Part shown: one piece after another, positions 1 to 12,000 of the stretch
Layout of the letters: every line of letters begins with the position of its first letter
Position numbering within the stretch: position 1 is the stretch's first letter
Origin: Intoshia linei
Lineage: Eukaryota; Orthonectida; Rhopaluridae
Length of the DNA: 21,594 nucleotides
Direction: 5' to 3'
NCBI GenBank assembly: GCA_001642005.1
Contig: LWCA01000635.1
Location: forward strand, 1 to 21,594
Notes under the pieces: generated by a model
Database searches by the model: none
What the model was told of the DNA's origin: nothing
Seen by the model: only the letters and a program-made list of their open reading frames with translations
Translations under genes and position numbers: made by a program

Positions 1-2
1 GG

Positions 3-1106
3 CTGGCCACAGGTTTATTTGCACCCAACGGAATTTTATTACGAGAATTGACTTCCTTTTTAAAATCTCGTCAGAATGTTTTGGCAAAGGAATGTTTTAC
101 CCGCCTCGAAAAAACATTACGAAATGGACAACGCAAATATCCGCCTCATACAATTGAAATACAAGCAATACAACGGCGTACCACGCGCATTACTCACAAG
201 GTATACTTTCCAAATTTAACTGATGAACGTTTCGAAGTTGATTCTGGTTCTCGTGCAATCAATTTATGTCAAGATATATGCCATAAATTGAAATTACAAA
301 ATTACAACGGATTTTCTCTGTTTGTAAAAATTGCTGATAAAGTCATTAGCGTTCCCAACGATGATTTTTTTTTTGATTTTGTCCGTCATTTAGATGATTG
401 GATTAGAAAATCAAAACCTCTAAATGGTGCAAATTCAATATTTTATGTTTATCAAGTCTTTTTTATGAAAAAAATTTGGTCACAGACTGTACCGGGTCAT
501 GATGTTAATGCCGATTTAATTTTCCATTATCACCAAGAATTACCCAAATATCTCAAAGGATATCATGATATAAACCTTGTTCAAGGTGCAAATTTGGGAG
601 CTCATATTTATCGAGCTAAATGTGGTAATAGTACCGATACGTCTCAAATTAATAATGTTTTATCTGAAATTATACCCAAAAATTTGCTTAGAGCTCAATC
701 TTTAGAAAAGTGGTTTAAGGACGTTTCAAAATTGTACTTACAAAACAATAGTCATGGTTGCGAAGACGCTAAACATTGCTTTTTGAGAATATTGTATGAT
801 TTACCCACATTTGGATCTTCCTTTTTTGAAGTCAAACAAACTACGGATCCTTCGATCGATACTAATATTATTATTGCAATTAATAAGAAAGGCGTGTTTT
901 TAATTAATGCTGAAACTAAAAAAATTCAAATTAATTATGATTTTAATAAAATTTCAAATTGGTCTAGTGGCAATACTTATTTCCACATGACTATCGGAAA
1001 TATTATTAAGGGTACCAAACTTCTGTGTGAAACCAATTTGGGATACAAAATTGATGATCTTTTAACTTCTTATATTAGCGACATGCTTGGAAAAAGTAAA
1101 AATTAA
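3..1106 (+). CDS. Myosin VIIa heavy chain, C-terminal MyTH4–FERM tail (3' partial, last exon)
   Basis: This is the tail of an unconventional class VII myosin, the actin motor encoded by crinkled in Drosophila and MYO7A in vertebrates. The frame is open from base 3 (CTG) to a TAA at 1104–1106, giving 367 residues. The first methionine-like codon (TTG at 48) is not a start, because the exon continues upstream of the window. The first residues (ATGLFAPNGILLREL) are the end of the second MyTH4 domain. A complete FERM domain follows, with family-typical blocks TLRNGQRKYPPH, GFSLFVKIADKVISVP, FFFDFVRHL, YQVFFMKK, FFEVKQTT, WSSGNTYFHMTIGN and LLCETNLGYK. In this family the tail binds cargo and folds back to inhibit the motor. 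The ending (DDLLTSYIS then a short basic tail) is where class VII myosins normally stop, so the 3' end is complete. No intron interrupts this stretch. Recognition is by family motifs and is very secure; the motor half is outside the window. Confidence 0.95.
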   Translation: MATGLFAPNGILLRELTSFLKSRQNVLAKECFTRLEKTLRNGQRKYPPHTIEIQAIQRRTTRITHKVYFPNLTDERFEVDSGSRAINLCQDICHKLKLQNYNGFSLFVKIADKVISVPNDDFFFDFVRHLDDWIRKSKPLNGANSIFYVYQVFFMKKIWSQTVPGHDVNADLIFHYHQELPKYLKGYHDINLVQGANLGAHIYRAKCGNSTDTSQINNVLSEIIPKNLLRAQSLEKWFKDVSKLYLQNNSHGCEDAKHCFLRILYDLPTFGSSFFEVKQTTDPSIDTNIIIAINKKGVFLINAETKKIQINYDFNKISNWSSGNTYFHMTIGNIIKGTKLLCETNLGYKIDDLLTSYISDMLGKSKN

Positions 1107-1150
1107 TTATTATTTCTAAATTTTATGTGTAAATTATTTGTTACGAAGTT

Positions 1151-1156
1151 AATAAA
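1151..1156 (+). promoter_or_regulatory. Candidate poly(A) signal of the myosin VIIa gene
   Basis: An AATAAA hexamer lies 45 bases after the myosin stop codon and is followed by a GT/T-rich stretch, the usual arrangement for 3'-end cleavage. In DNA this AT-rich the hexamer also occurs by chance, so position is the main support. Confidence 0.45.
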
Positions 1157-1730
1157 TTTTGTGTTTCTATTTTTCAACTTATTATCTAATATTAGTAAAT
1201 GGTAACTACTAATTAGTAGTTTATATATTAGTGATTTATAAATCATTTTCGGTGTACCTTATGTTGGTTAAAATCTGAAACTTAGTCTAAAAGTTAAATG
1301 GATATCGAATCGATATAGATTTTTTCACAAGTTTCGAATATATAAATGAAAGTGAATATTCAGGCAGATCTTAATTAAAGCTGTAAATTAATTACAATTA
1401 TGCAGTACAAATTAAATTTAACTTAAAGTCTTACAAAATAATGTAATCAATACTGAGAATTCTTGAAGCATCATTTAAATTAATTACAACAATAGTAGTC
1501 ATCAAATCTTTGATACCTAAAATAAACTTACATTTACCTTTATTTCTATAAAATAAAACACCGCTCAATTTAAATTTCGATATGGTCAAGACACTTTATA
1601 ATTATTTTAAAAAGGATAAAACACTGAATAGTTCTATAAGTATATTTTTATATTGCGTAATATGATGTAACGGGTGCCAAACTTATTTCGTTGTAGGCCC
1701 CTATTTTCACTAGATTAATCCACTGGACAC

Positions 1731-2070
1731 AGAAAATATGGTTTTTAATTTTGATATTATTGATTTTATGACCAAATTTTTGTGGGTTTCTTTAAGGGAA
1801 TATTTTTTCATCCATTTTTAAAGATTTTGAAGACAATTAAAATGTTAAAAATATTTCCTTGAAAACTTTACAAAATTTTCGACCTAATATTATTTTCAAA
1901 ATATTTTAAAAATAGATAAAAAAAAACTTCCATTAAAAACACTATTAAATTTTGAACCCAAAATTATTTTCAAAATCTTTTAAAATTGGATAAAAAAATT
2001 TTCCCTTAAAGAAACCCACAAAAATTTGGTCAAAAAATCAATAATATCAAAATTAAAAACCATATTTTCT
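1731..2070. mobile_element. Fold-back (long inverted-repeat) MITE, ~340 bp
   Basis: The first ~106 bases from AGAAAATATGG reappear as the reverse complement of the last ~106 bases ending in CCATATTTTCT, with only a handful of differences. The inner part also carries a direct repeat: the stretch around 1877–1945 resembles 1954–2020 (…ATTATTTTCAAAAT…TTTTAAAA…GATAAAAAAA…). There is no coding capacity. The structure indicates a non-autonomous fold-back or MITE-type element. I could not settle a target-site duplication or a superfamily. Confidence 0.7.
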
Positions 2071-3035
2071 AAATTTCAAAAATGAATTTGAACAATATAA
2101 ATAAAATAATGAACTTCCATAATCTTTACAATGGCGTAGTCACAATTTTACAAATAATCATTTACTATTAAAAACATTCTTTATTACATTTATTATATAC
2201 TATATTTATATATATTTATTATTTATATAATATTATATACTTTGTAATTAGAATTATTACATCACAATGAATTGTTAAATAAATAATTTCGAATATAAAA
2301 ATAATAAATATTTAATTTTTTATTAACCATGAACTCTTAACTTTTTAACATTGACATTTTTATGTATGTTAACTGAAAAAAACTATTAAATGTGATCTTT
2401 TTTAAAATTTGAGGACTTAAATTTTTTTCGTTATTTAAAATAATGGTTAATTTCTGGTTTTGGTTGTGAAATATTAGTTTTTAAAATTGAAATGAATGAT
2501 AATGCTCATGATTTTACAGTCTGTATCAGCGTTTATTTTTGAAATGCAATGACTCGTTTGATTTTTAAAAAATGATAATTGAGGTTTTTGACCCTGAAGG
2601 ACTCCATTACTCAAAATGAAGTTTGCCATAAAATATCACCCTTGAAAAACTGTATTAGACATTGGTATTTTGAAAACTCTATACCTCTGAAATTCTTAAA
2701 TAAATCGTAACAAATAGATATACATACATTTTTAGTTAAATTGATTTATATAAATTATTGATATCGACTAATATTATTCATAGTAAATCGCGCTAGAGTC
2801 GTCACTGCTTAATCATCTTTTAATAAAAACTACTTTAATTTAACGCATTGCGCATAAACAATTATTGGTAATTTTCTTAATATCTGTTGTTTAGCTAAAG
2901 AAGTATCAAATGTCGAAAAACTTATAAATGAAAAGGGAGATCAAAAAGTAAATGGTCGTACAAAAGTGAAATCTTTGAATCAGAGTTTGAACGGTTTCAA
3001 AACTATAATTTTATTGTTTTTGATTATGAATAAAA

Positions 3036-6000
3036 ATGAATTTAGAACGTCAAGTTTTAAAGGAATTAACCATTGATAATGATTGTGATAGCGGATCTGA
3101 TGATGTTATAGTTAAAAAAAGAAAGCGTATTATTATGGAATCGGATAGTGAAGGTCATTTTATTATAATTAATTTATAATTTTACAGATAAATAAAATGT
3201 AGATTATTTAATGTAAATAATACATTTAATCTCAAAAGTTTAGATCTGGACTTTGAAAGTGATGTAGTAATGAGATTAATTATAATATTATAATATTATT
3301 GTGAATAAATTAAAATTTGTAGGAATTTAATGAGACTAGTAATAAGAAGGCTAAAAATTACGACATGAGCGAATACAGCTTAAATGAATCTAACATTTCT
3401 ACTCATGAAAAGATTATAAAAAAGAATAAAGTAATTTAATCATATATTTTTTTAAAAGTAACAGTAAATTGTACAATTTTAATAATTTATACAAATGTAT
3501 TAAATTATAAATAATACTAGATATTGAACAAAACTAAAAGTGTAGAAAATAAATACGGCGAAAAACACCATTTATCTATGTGGTTTTTGAAAAATGATAA
3601 AATGTATTTAAAGTTTTTTTAATAACATAAATATATTAAAAGTATTACTGTTATTTTTAAAAATTTTAGTCGAGATGCTAATGGTAGATCAAAAAATGAC
3701 CCAGAATATGACTTTCGAACTCTGTTCGTTCCGTCATCTTTCATGTCATCGATAACACCGGTAATTTAATGTATATATTATTTTATTTCAAATGGTAATT
3801 TTCGTATACCAAACGTTAATCATAGCTAATTTATGAAATTCATATACGAATTATTATTTTTAAATGTTCACTTTTTTAGACAAACAGACAATGGTGGGAA
3901 GTAAAATCTAAAAATTTTGATGCAATTTTGTTTTTTAAAATTGGAAAATTTTACGAACTCTTACATATGGATGCATTGATAGGAGTTAAAGAACTCAGTT
4001 TATCTTTGATGCGGGTAAAAATTAAATAGTACGCGATTCACGTTCTTTTTAGGGTGAATATTCTCATGCTGGTATATATTTACATTTTTTTATTATTTTA
4101 ATTTTTAATATGTAATGTTTACTGTAATCTATAGGTTTTCCTGAAATGTCTTTTGGTAGATTTGCAGAAATACTTATTACGAGGGGATATAAAGTTTTGC
4201 GTGTGGAACAAACTGAAACTGTGACCAAGATGAATGAACGAATGAAATGTAAATTTTTTTTTAGATTTGTTTTTGAGTTAAAAGCACATTACTAAAAGAA
4301 CTTGGTATTCTTTTTACAATTCACCAATCCTCTGCATCGACATAATTTGTAAATTTTTGGAAACTTTAAGTTATGAAAGATTTTATAATCAGAATCATTA
4401 GTATTATATGATGTTTATACCATTTCTCTATTTCGCCAAAATTATCAACTATGAAAAATTGTACAAGTCTCAACTGCGATCACAACAGTCATTGGCGAAT
4501 TAGAGAGAGAATAGTTTATATTGATATTTATTGATATGTATTCATTTAGCCTCTGTGAAAGGTAAAAAATGCGTAAATAGAGAAGTTTGTCAAGTTTTAA
4601 CTAGTGGAACCCGCACTGCGTCAGTTTTTACACCATTAAGTCAATATAAATACAAATCCAATTATTTGATGGCTATTTGTGAAAGTGTACGTATTTTAAT
4701 TTTATAAATTTTTATTTTTTTGTTTGATAAAACTAATATTTATATAGTATTTATTAAAATTTACGGTCAAACTTTATATATTTTTAAGATATTGTCTTTA
4801 TTATATTTACGTTATTGTATATTAATCATTTAGAAGCCTGACGATTCTCATGAATTTGGTGTCATGTGCTTGGATACTTCTATTGGTCATTTTTATGTAA
4901 TTTTTAAAAATTTTTTATATTCATGAAATGGTCTGTTGCGAAAAAGGGTCCGCTTTTTAAGAATTTAAAAAATTTTATTTCACCTTTGTTCTAGTATAAA
5001 AAAAAAAACCGTAATTTGACGCCACTGTACTATATTATTTTTTTATTAATTATGTGTTTTTTGAAACTTTCTATGGTCTTCCCTGGTCTTAACACGGACA
5101 ATGCAAAAAAATATTATATTTGTATTTTATTAGGTTGCTAGTTTTAAAGATGACAGACATACATCAAAACTGCGAACCATGATATCTCGATTTAAGCCTT
5201 CACAGGTTAATTGAACATTTTTATTGTACATTTATTAATAATTTTATAAGGTTTTGATTGAGAGGACAAATTATTCTGAAAATTTTAAAACGATGTTGAA
5301 AACAAATTTATCACATGTTTATATTGAAAAATTAAAAAAGAATACTGAATTTATGTCTTTTGATGCTGCAATTAATGCAATTAGAAACAATTCTTGTTTA
5401 TATTGGCCCAATTCAAAGGAAAATGAATCTGATTTACCTCAATATGTTTTCGATGTTTTAAAAGGTTTTTTGATTGCAGTTATAGTTATAGTATACAGTA
5501 TTCTCTCTATAACTCGCCATTCTTGGGATTTAGAAAAAGTTGGAGAGTTAAAGAATTCAAAATTATAGAAACAGTAGATAAAATCTTTAAATTAAAGGTT
5601 AAATTGCAATAAAAAGTAAATTGTAATAAAAGTTGTAAAATTTAACCCTTAAAAGACTATGGCATGTATATTAGGGCGGTGGTTCCAAAAAAATATATTG
5701 CGACCCCCCTAACAGTATACAAATATTTTTAGAAAAGATCAATTAGTACAAAATAGTAAATATGTGTATTATATTATATGCAATTTATATTATAACAGCC
5801 ATTAAAAAAATGTTATCTTTTAATATTACTGGTTTTATTTTGGTTATAAATCATTCTATAATATAGTTGACACTCTAGTTACTATATTTAGAGAAGAGTT
5901 ACTATTTGAGTCTAGTATACAAATAATTGTAAATTTTTGATTGTTCTTTTTTGTATATAAATTTATATACTTTGTATATGTATTATTTCTCGTAAGGGTT

Positions 6001-9000
6001 AAAAACATTTAAATTTATTAGAATCCGAATTTCAAGAATATATTAATTAAATATCAAATACTAAATCAAATTGATGTTAAAAATTCTAATTTAATTTTAA
6101 AATATTTTATTTAACATGTGGGACCAAGCCCCATTTTGTAACCACTGTACTAGGATGTTAACTTTTTTTAAATCAAAAATACAGGGTACTACAGGGTGAG
6201 AAATATACATTTAAAAGTCGTGGTTTATTTTGTTAAGCTTACATTTTAAAAAGTTCCGGCCACCCCAAGAAAATTAGTTATTATAAATATATTTTTTAAA
6301 ACCTTAACATTTAATGTATATTAATTGTTGTAATCATAGTTTTTATTTTTTAATTTTATATTAATTTGGATAATGCAGGGGTTATCACTGTTTTTGCGGC
6401 GAACCGGTAATAAATTGTAAAATTTATTGCAGATTTTTAAAGCGAAATTACTACTATTAAAAAAAATTGATAAAAAACGTAATAAATTGACTTCTAATTA
6501 GTAAAAAAATTTTTCACAATTATTTCGTAAACCGGTAAATAATTTTCAGGGACCAGTACTGTTCCGCGGACCAGAATTTAGGAAACGCTGGATAATTTAT
6601 CACATGTCGTATAATAACTCTTATAATCATAAATACCGTTCTGCGAATCTAGTAGTAATGGCTTAGACGAATGGATTTTTTCTATGCTTTATTTCTCTAG
6701 AAATCTGTACGCAGGTACCCGTTGTAAAATACATTATTGGAGGATATTTAACAAAGATTGAAATTTCGAGATCTACAGCATTGTAAATCTGATATTTAAG
6801 AATTTGGATTAACTTGGATGAAATTAAATCTCTGCTCAATTTGAATTAACTGATAAAAATAGTTTTTGAGAGTGATATTTGTTTATTTTTGGGGTTTTAC
6901 TGTTAGTTTCTTTGCATTATCAGTATGTTGTATATGTATTTAATATTAATTAGGTGTAATTGACCCAACAAAATTGAAAAAACTGGAAATTCAGTGTTTG
7001 GGGAGTATTTTATGGTAAATTTTGAAATTATTTATTTAAATTCTTTGACTAAAATCTAAAATGATTTTTTTAGGTATTTAAAAAGGTGTTTAATTGATGA
7101 ACAAATATTTTCATCAGCAGTTTTTGAACAAGTTGATATGGACCAATTTGATAGCCAAAATTCTCATAATTTAAATAATATGGTAAATAATACTAGAGGA
7201 CACCAAATCACTACTCGCGATACATTTTTTAAACAGTCAATTCCTCCGATTAATTTTAATTTAACGTGGAAAATACTGAAATTATACTATTTTCATTTTA
7301 AGATTTATGATAGGATCATTGATCATATCTACATTCGTTATTGTTATAAAATGAATTTATCATTTTATTTATTCTAAATATTAGTTAAACACCTCGAAAT
7401 TTTTACGATGTAATATTAGTTTTTTATCTGAGCAGCAAATGTTTTATTTATGGTTACCCTTACACGGGAAACAAAAATTTTGGTGGAAATTGATTTAGAT
7501 ACTTTCAGTAATATTAAAGATATTACTAAAGTAGTATTATAGCACTGTCACATGATCTAGATATGTCCCTTATGGGATCTAACAAGAAAATACGGACGTG
7601 TGTGAAATTTTACGGGCATTAATATATTTATTTTTTAATTATATTATAAATTTTTATAAAATTAGTTTTTCATGATTCATTGTTTAATTATAATTAATTA
7701 ATTATAGACTTATTGTATTTATTAACTTGATTTACAAAAATAATAATAAAATATGTGAGTATAATTATATTAAATAGGTTTTGGATTCCGTCACATTAGC
7801 AAATTTAGAATTGCTGGAAAATAACACTGATAAATCTACCAATTATACTATGATGGGTGTTTTGAATCGTTGTTCAACCAAATTTGGTAATAATAATGTT
7901 AATAATACATTTATTAATATTAATAAATATGACGTAAGTGTCCCTCAAAATCATTAAAATATTTTGTCTAAATGGCCATTGAATAAATGTAGATTTAAAT
8001 AAATTATGTTATTATCTGATGTGGTTGTACACATGATTGTTAAAAACTATTTTGTATTTGGAAATAATTGAAATCTTATCGGTGATATAGCGTTTCTAAT
8101 CAATTGCATCAATAAAAACGACATAACTCTGTGAAACACCTAATACGTGATTATATTCCTAATATTTTTTTTTATCTATTTTTTTGATGATACATTATAT
8201 TCATTCTATTAATAATATTTACGAATCGCGACAATTTTTTATCTATGGGTTCTGATCCGTTTCGCAGTTTTGTATAAAATTCTTCCATTTTTGTAGTATT
8301 TTTATTTTCCAATTATAGGCCAACGTTTATTAAAAAATTGGATTAGCCAGCCTCTGTATAATCCTAAATATATCAATGAAAGACTAGACGCGGTAACTGA
8401 GTTGATTCAAAATAAAGAGTGTATGAATGGTTGGATTGAAATTTTAAAAAAGTTTCCCGACATGTGTCGTCTGTTATCTAGGTAATTTTTATTTTAAAAT
8501 TTTTTATATTGTTTAGAATTAACGTTTATGGTACCAAAAAACATGTTAATCACCCAGATAATCGAGCTGTCTTATTTTCTCAAAATATTTACAAGTTTAT
8601 ATTTTTTTTTGTTTATCATTTTTATTTTAGTAAACGAAAAATTAAAGAATTTATTCGTTTAATTCATTCTTTTGATAAAAGTCTTGAATTGGTTAAATCA
8701 ATCCGAACAATTTTAAGTGATGAAAGGTTTTTCGTTTTTCCCATTTTAATTAAATTGATTATCAATACAACACACATTAGATTGTAATAATTACATGCAA
8801 TCTGAAATGTAAGATTTGCAATAAGACATTCAAATCAAATCTAATTTCACATTTATTTTCCTGCATTAAAAATTGACATTGAAGAAAAATTTTAACATTA
8901 TTTTTTACAGGGATCCAAACTTTATATGTGCACTCAGGTCTACATGCACCACGTTGAGAATATCTGCATTAAGATACATGTAGATTAGAGTATCACATCA

Positions 9001-12000
9001 AATATTTTTTTTAAGAAATTCAAAAACATACCCAGTAGATTAGATGTAATTTGATAAAAAAATGACAATCCGATGACTAATTTTGAAAAATACTCATTAA
9101 TGACTCAGCGTTGATCAATTAATTAACAAAAAATAATATATTTTGGGTTAAAATTTATAAAATCTTTTACTTTTTTGGTATATTGCGTTGAGGATATATA
9201 AATTTTGGTTGGATTATGACAATCTTAAGTCTCTTATAAAAGTAAACTAAAATTTTTGAAATGATAGACAAATTTCTACATTTAACCCTTCACAAACACC
9301 AAAACAAAATGATAAATACAGCTATAATTTTAAAATTTTTTTTATATTATAGAATAACGTCAATGGTGCATGACGCAGCCTAACATTATTTATTAAAATA
9401 TACAAACATTATTAAATTTTCAATACAAACGAATCATGAATTTAAGTTTTTGTAAAAAAAAATTAAGAAAAACATGAAAATAAACTTAAATTTAGCTGTT
9501 TTTTGTTAATTACTTAATTGATCAACGCTGAGTCATTAATGAGTATTTTTCAGAATTAGTCATCGGATTGTCATTTTTTTATCAAATTACATCTAATCTA
9601 CTGGGTATGTTTTTGAATTTCTTAAAAAAAATATTTGATGTGACACCCTAATGTATTTATATTTATTATTGTATTATGTACCATTGGGCATTGAATCCGG
9701 TGTAGAATATAAACATCATTCTGAACATATTTTGTGTTCAATATAGAATGTTATAGAGTAACCGTTATTTATTTATGTTAATTTTTTTATTAAAGTTCAA
9801 TTTTGCTTAAAAAACTTTTTGATTCTAAACTGGAATGTATGTATCCTGATATAGAAGAGAAAATTTTGTTTTTTAAAACGTTTTTCGACCACGAACATGC
9901 TCTGAAAACTGGAAATATCATTCCAAAGCCAGGTATCAATTAGTTGATTGTAGTTACACGTTTTGTATGTGTATTTATTGGTATTTATTTTTTAATCGTC
10001 ATTTAGGCGTAAATAAAAGGTATGACCAAGAAATTATGGAATTTGAAGAATGCATAGACGAAATTGAAGAGTATAAAAATGGTTTAGAAAGGGAATATGG
10101 AACGAAAGTATTAATTATATTTAATATAGTCATAATTATTATTATACTTAATATTAAGTTGTTGGAGGAGTTCATGGATTTTTTTATTCATTCTCCTATT
10201 TAATCGTGTCTTTATTCGTATCTTAAATCACATTTTATTAATCATTTATCATTTTTTGATCATTAACAAGGTTTGACCATATGACTTTAAAATAGATGAT
10301 ATACATTAGGGCAGTGGTTCTTAACCTTTTTTGACCTATGCACCCCCAAATATTGATCTTAATGACTGTGCACCTCTAATTAAAAATTAATTAATACAAT
10401 ATTAATTATAAATGAAGTGTTAACTAGTTACTTAAATTAAACGGATAAAATTAAAGCTGATTTGGTCATAATAATGGTCGTGGAGAGCCAGCAGTAGGCC
10501 TGGGCGATGGAAAGTATAGGCCCCTTTAAAAATATTTTTAAAAATGGACCTCTATACATTAATTAATCGAACGTTCATTATCTAAAAATTAAAAATAACT
10601 ATTGGAAATCACATTGATTATCGAAATTATGATATACATAAGAAATGTTTTATCAATACCTAATAATAAATTAAAAAAGTAGGCCCTCATAATTGTAAAC
10701 ACGGGACATATGATTCTGTCTGTGCTTACTTCAAACCTTTATAAAGATGAAAACGTGTCAACTATCATATCCACTATAAGCTTTGTAAGTACTACTGCAA
10801 TATCCTGTAGATATACTATCTATTTTCCATTGAAAAATATCGGCAAATGTAGTAGCATCGGTCATACCACCAAATTCATTAATCAAAAATAGACTATTTA
10901 ACTATAATGTTAAAGACTCAGAAAATAGACGAATTAAGTAGTAACGGAAAACTTTTGCATAACAATTGATCAAATTTATTTAGATAAATTTTAATGGCGT
11001 GCATTTATCGCGTCAGTATTTTTCTTATTGATTTGTCAGTAGAAACATTGATTTTTCAGTATTGTAGATGGTTTGTTAGTATTTTAGGTGCCAATTGACA
11101 TTACATATACTGTCAGTATTTAAATTGAATGTTCTGTATAAAATGAAACTGACAAAAAATTTTATTTCATAAAAAAATATTCTCTCGTGTGAACACCATA
11201 GAATATTTCTAATTTTTTTGTAATATGGTTTGTAGGTATAATATGGTATCTTAATAATTGAGTTTTAACTTGGGTCTGTGGTGGATGATATATTATTTCA
11301 AATACTAGATTTTTATTTTTATACTGACACTCCAAAATCATCAAACTTACAATTGAATTTTTTTACTGACAAAAATACAATTATATACTGACAAGAAAGC
11401 AATCAAAAACTGATAAATATGTAATTGAATACTGACAAAATACTTTTTATTACTGATATTTTAGTGTGTATACTGACAATTTTATGTTGAAAATATAGAA
11501 AGTTTTTTATTAAAAAATGTAATTAACACTGTCAGTGAGGTTTGAGTGTTTTATATTCTTATGATTACGTGGGAGGTTTGACTTTATGCTATTATTGCAT
11601 AAAACACCGAAAAGTAAATGCACTGAAGTTTTTCGGTTTCATCTGCATCATTACGATAGGTAAAACCAAATTAAGTAATTGTTATTTCATTGTCTTCTTT
11701 TAGACATCCTTAGAAAAGGTTAAAAACTCTATGATAATTTATATATTGAAATATATAATTTGTATACCTTAAAAAGTTGAAAATATAAAATTAATTTGAT
11801 AATTAAATGATTGTGAATAAATTCAATGAGCGTTAATTATTAAATTAACTTAATAAGTATTAACAAGATGAAATTATGTCTTATATCTAATCTTTTTGTT
11901 GATAATAAAAATATTAATTATGTAATTTCACTCATTTAGAAAAAAATTGAAAATAGCTCTGTGCACCCCCGGTTAAGAACCACTGCATTAGGGTGTTTCA

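Larger units (their letters stand above)
1107..3035. other. Intergenic DNA between myosin VIIa and MSH6
   Basis: No gene is recognised here. The stretch holds the probable myosin 3' UTR, a fold-back element at 1731–2070, and AT-rich DNA. A short open stretch at about 2895–2965 follows a TTTAG acceptor-like site and could be a 5' exon or 5' UTR of MSH6, but its peptide matches nothing I know. The words ACTTTTTAACATTGACATTTT near 2341 and ACTTTTAACATTGACATTTT near 18287 are nearly the same, suggesting a dispersed repeat fragment. Confidence 0.6.

Noticed and set aside
5465-5568. Extension of the open frame past 5464 with a hydrophobic stretch
   Set aside because: It is intronic read-through. 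The next MSH6 codons are at 6954 and restore phase; the apparent membrane segment is an AT-rich artefact.
7183-7377. Extension of the open frame past 7182 in MSH6 exon 14
   Set aside because: The family sequence resumes exactly at 7778 (VLDSVTL) after a GT at 7183 and an AG at 7777. The extension has no similarity.
8509-8787. Separate small gene
   Set aside because: It is MSH6 exons 17 and 18 read through the 36-nt intron, beginning in the upstream intron.
10710-10892. Possible coding sequence inside the large hAT element
   Set aside because: The 60-residue frame has no transposase motif and lies in AT-rich DNA; it is most likely chance.
11162-11344. Minus-strand 60-residue frame in the centre of the phased array
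   Set aside because: No family resemblance, and it falls within the non-coding spacer of the array.
11012-11477. CRISPR-like repeat–spacer array
   Set aside because: The repeat is only six bases, degenerate, occurs in both orientations, and sits within an animal hAT element.
10304-11993. TTAGGG words as telomere-type repeat remnants
   Set aside because: They occur singly as parts of target duplications and repeat tips, never in tandem.
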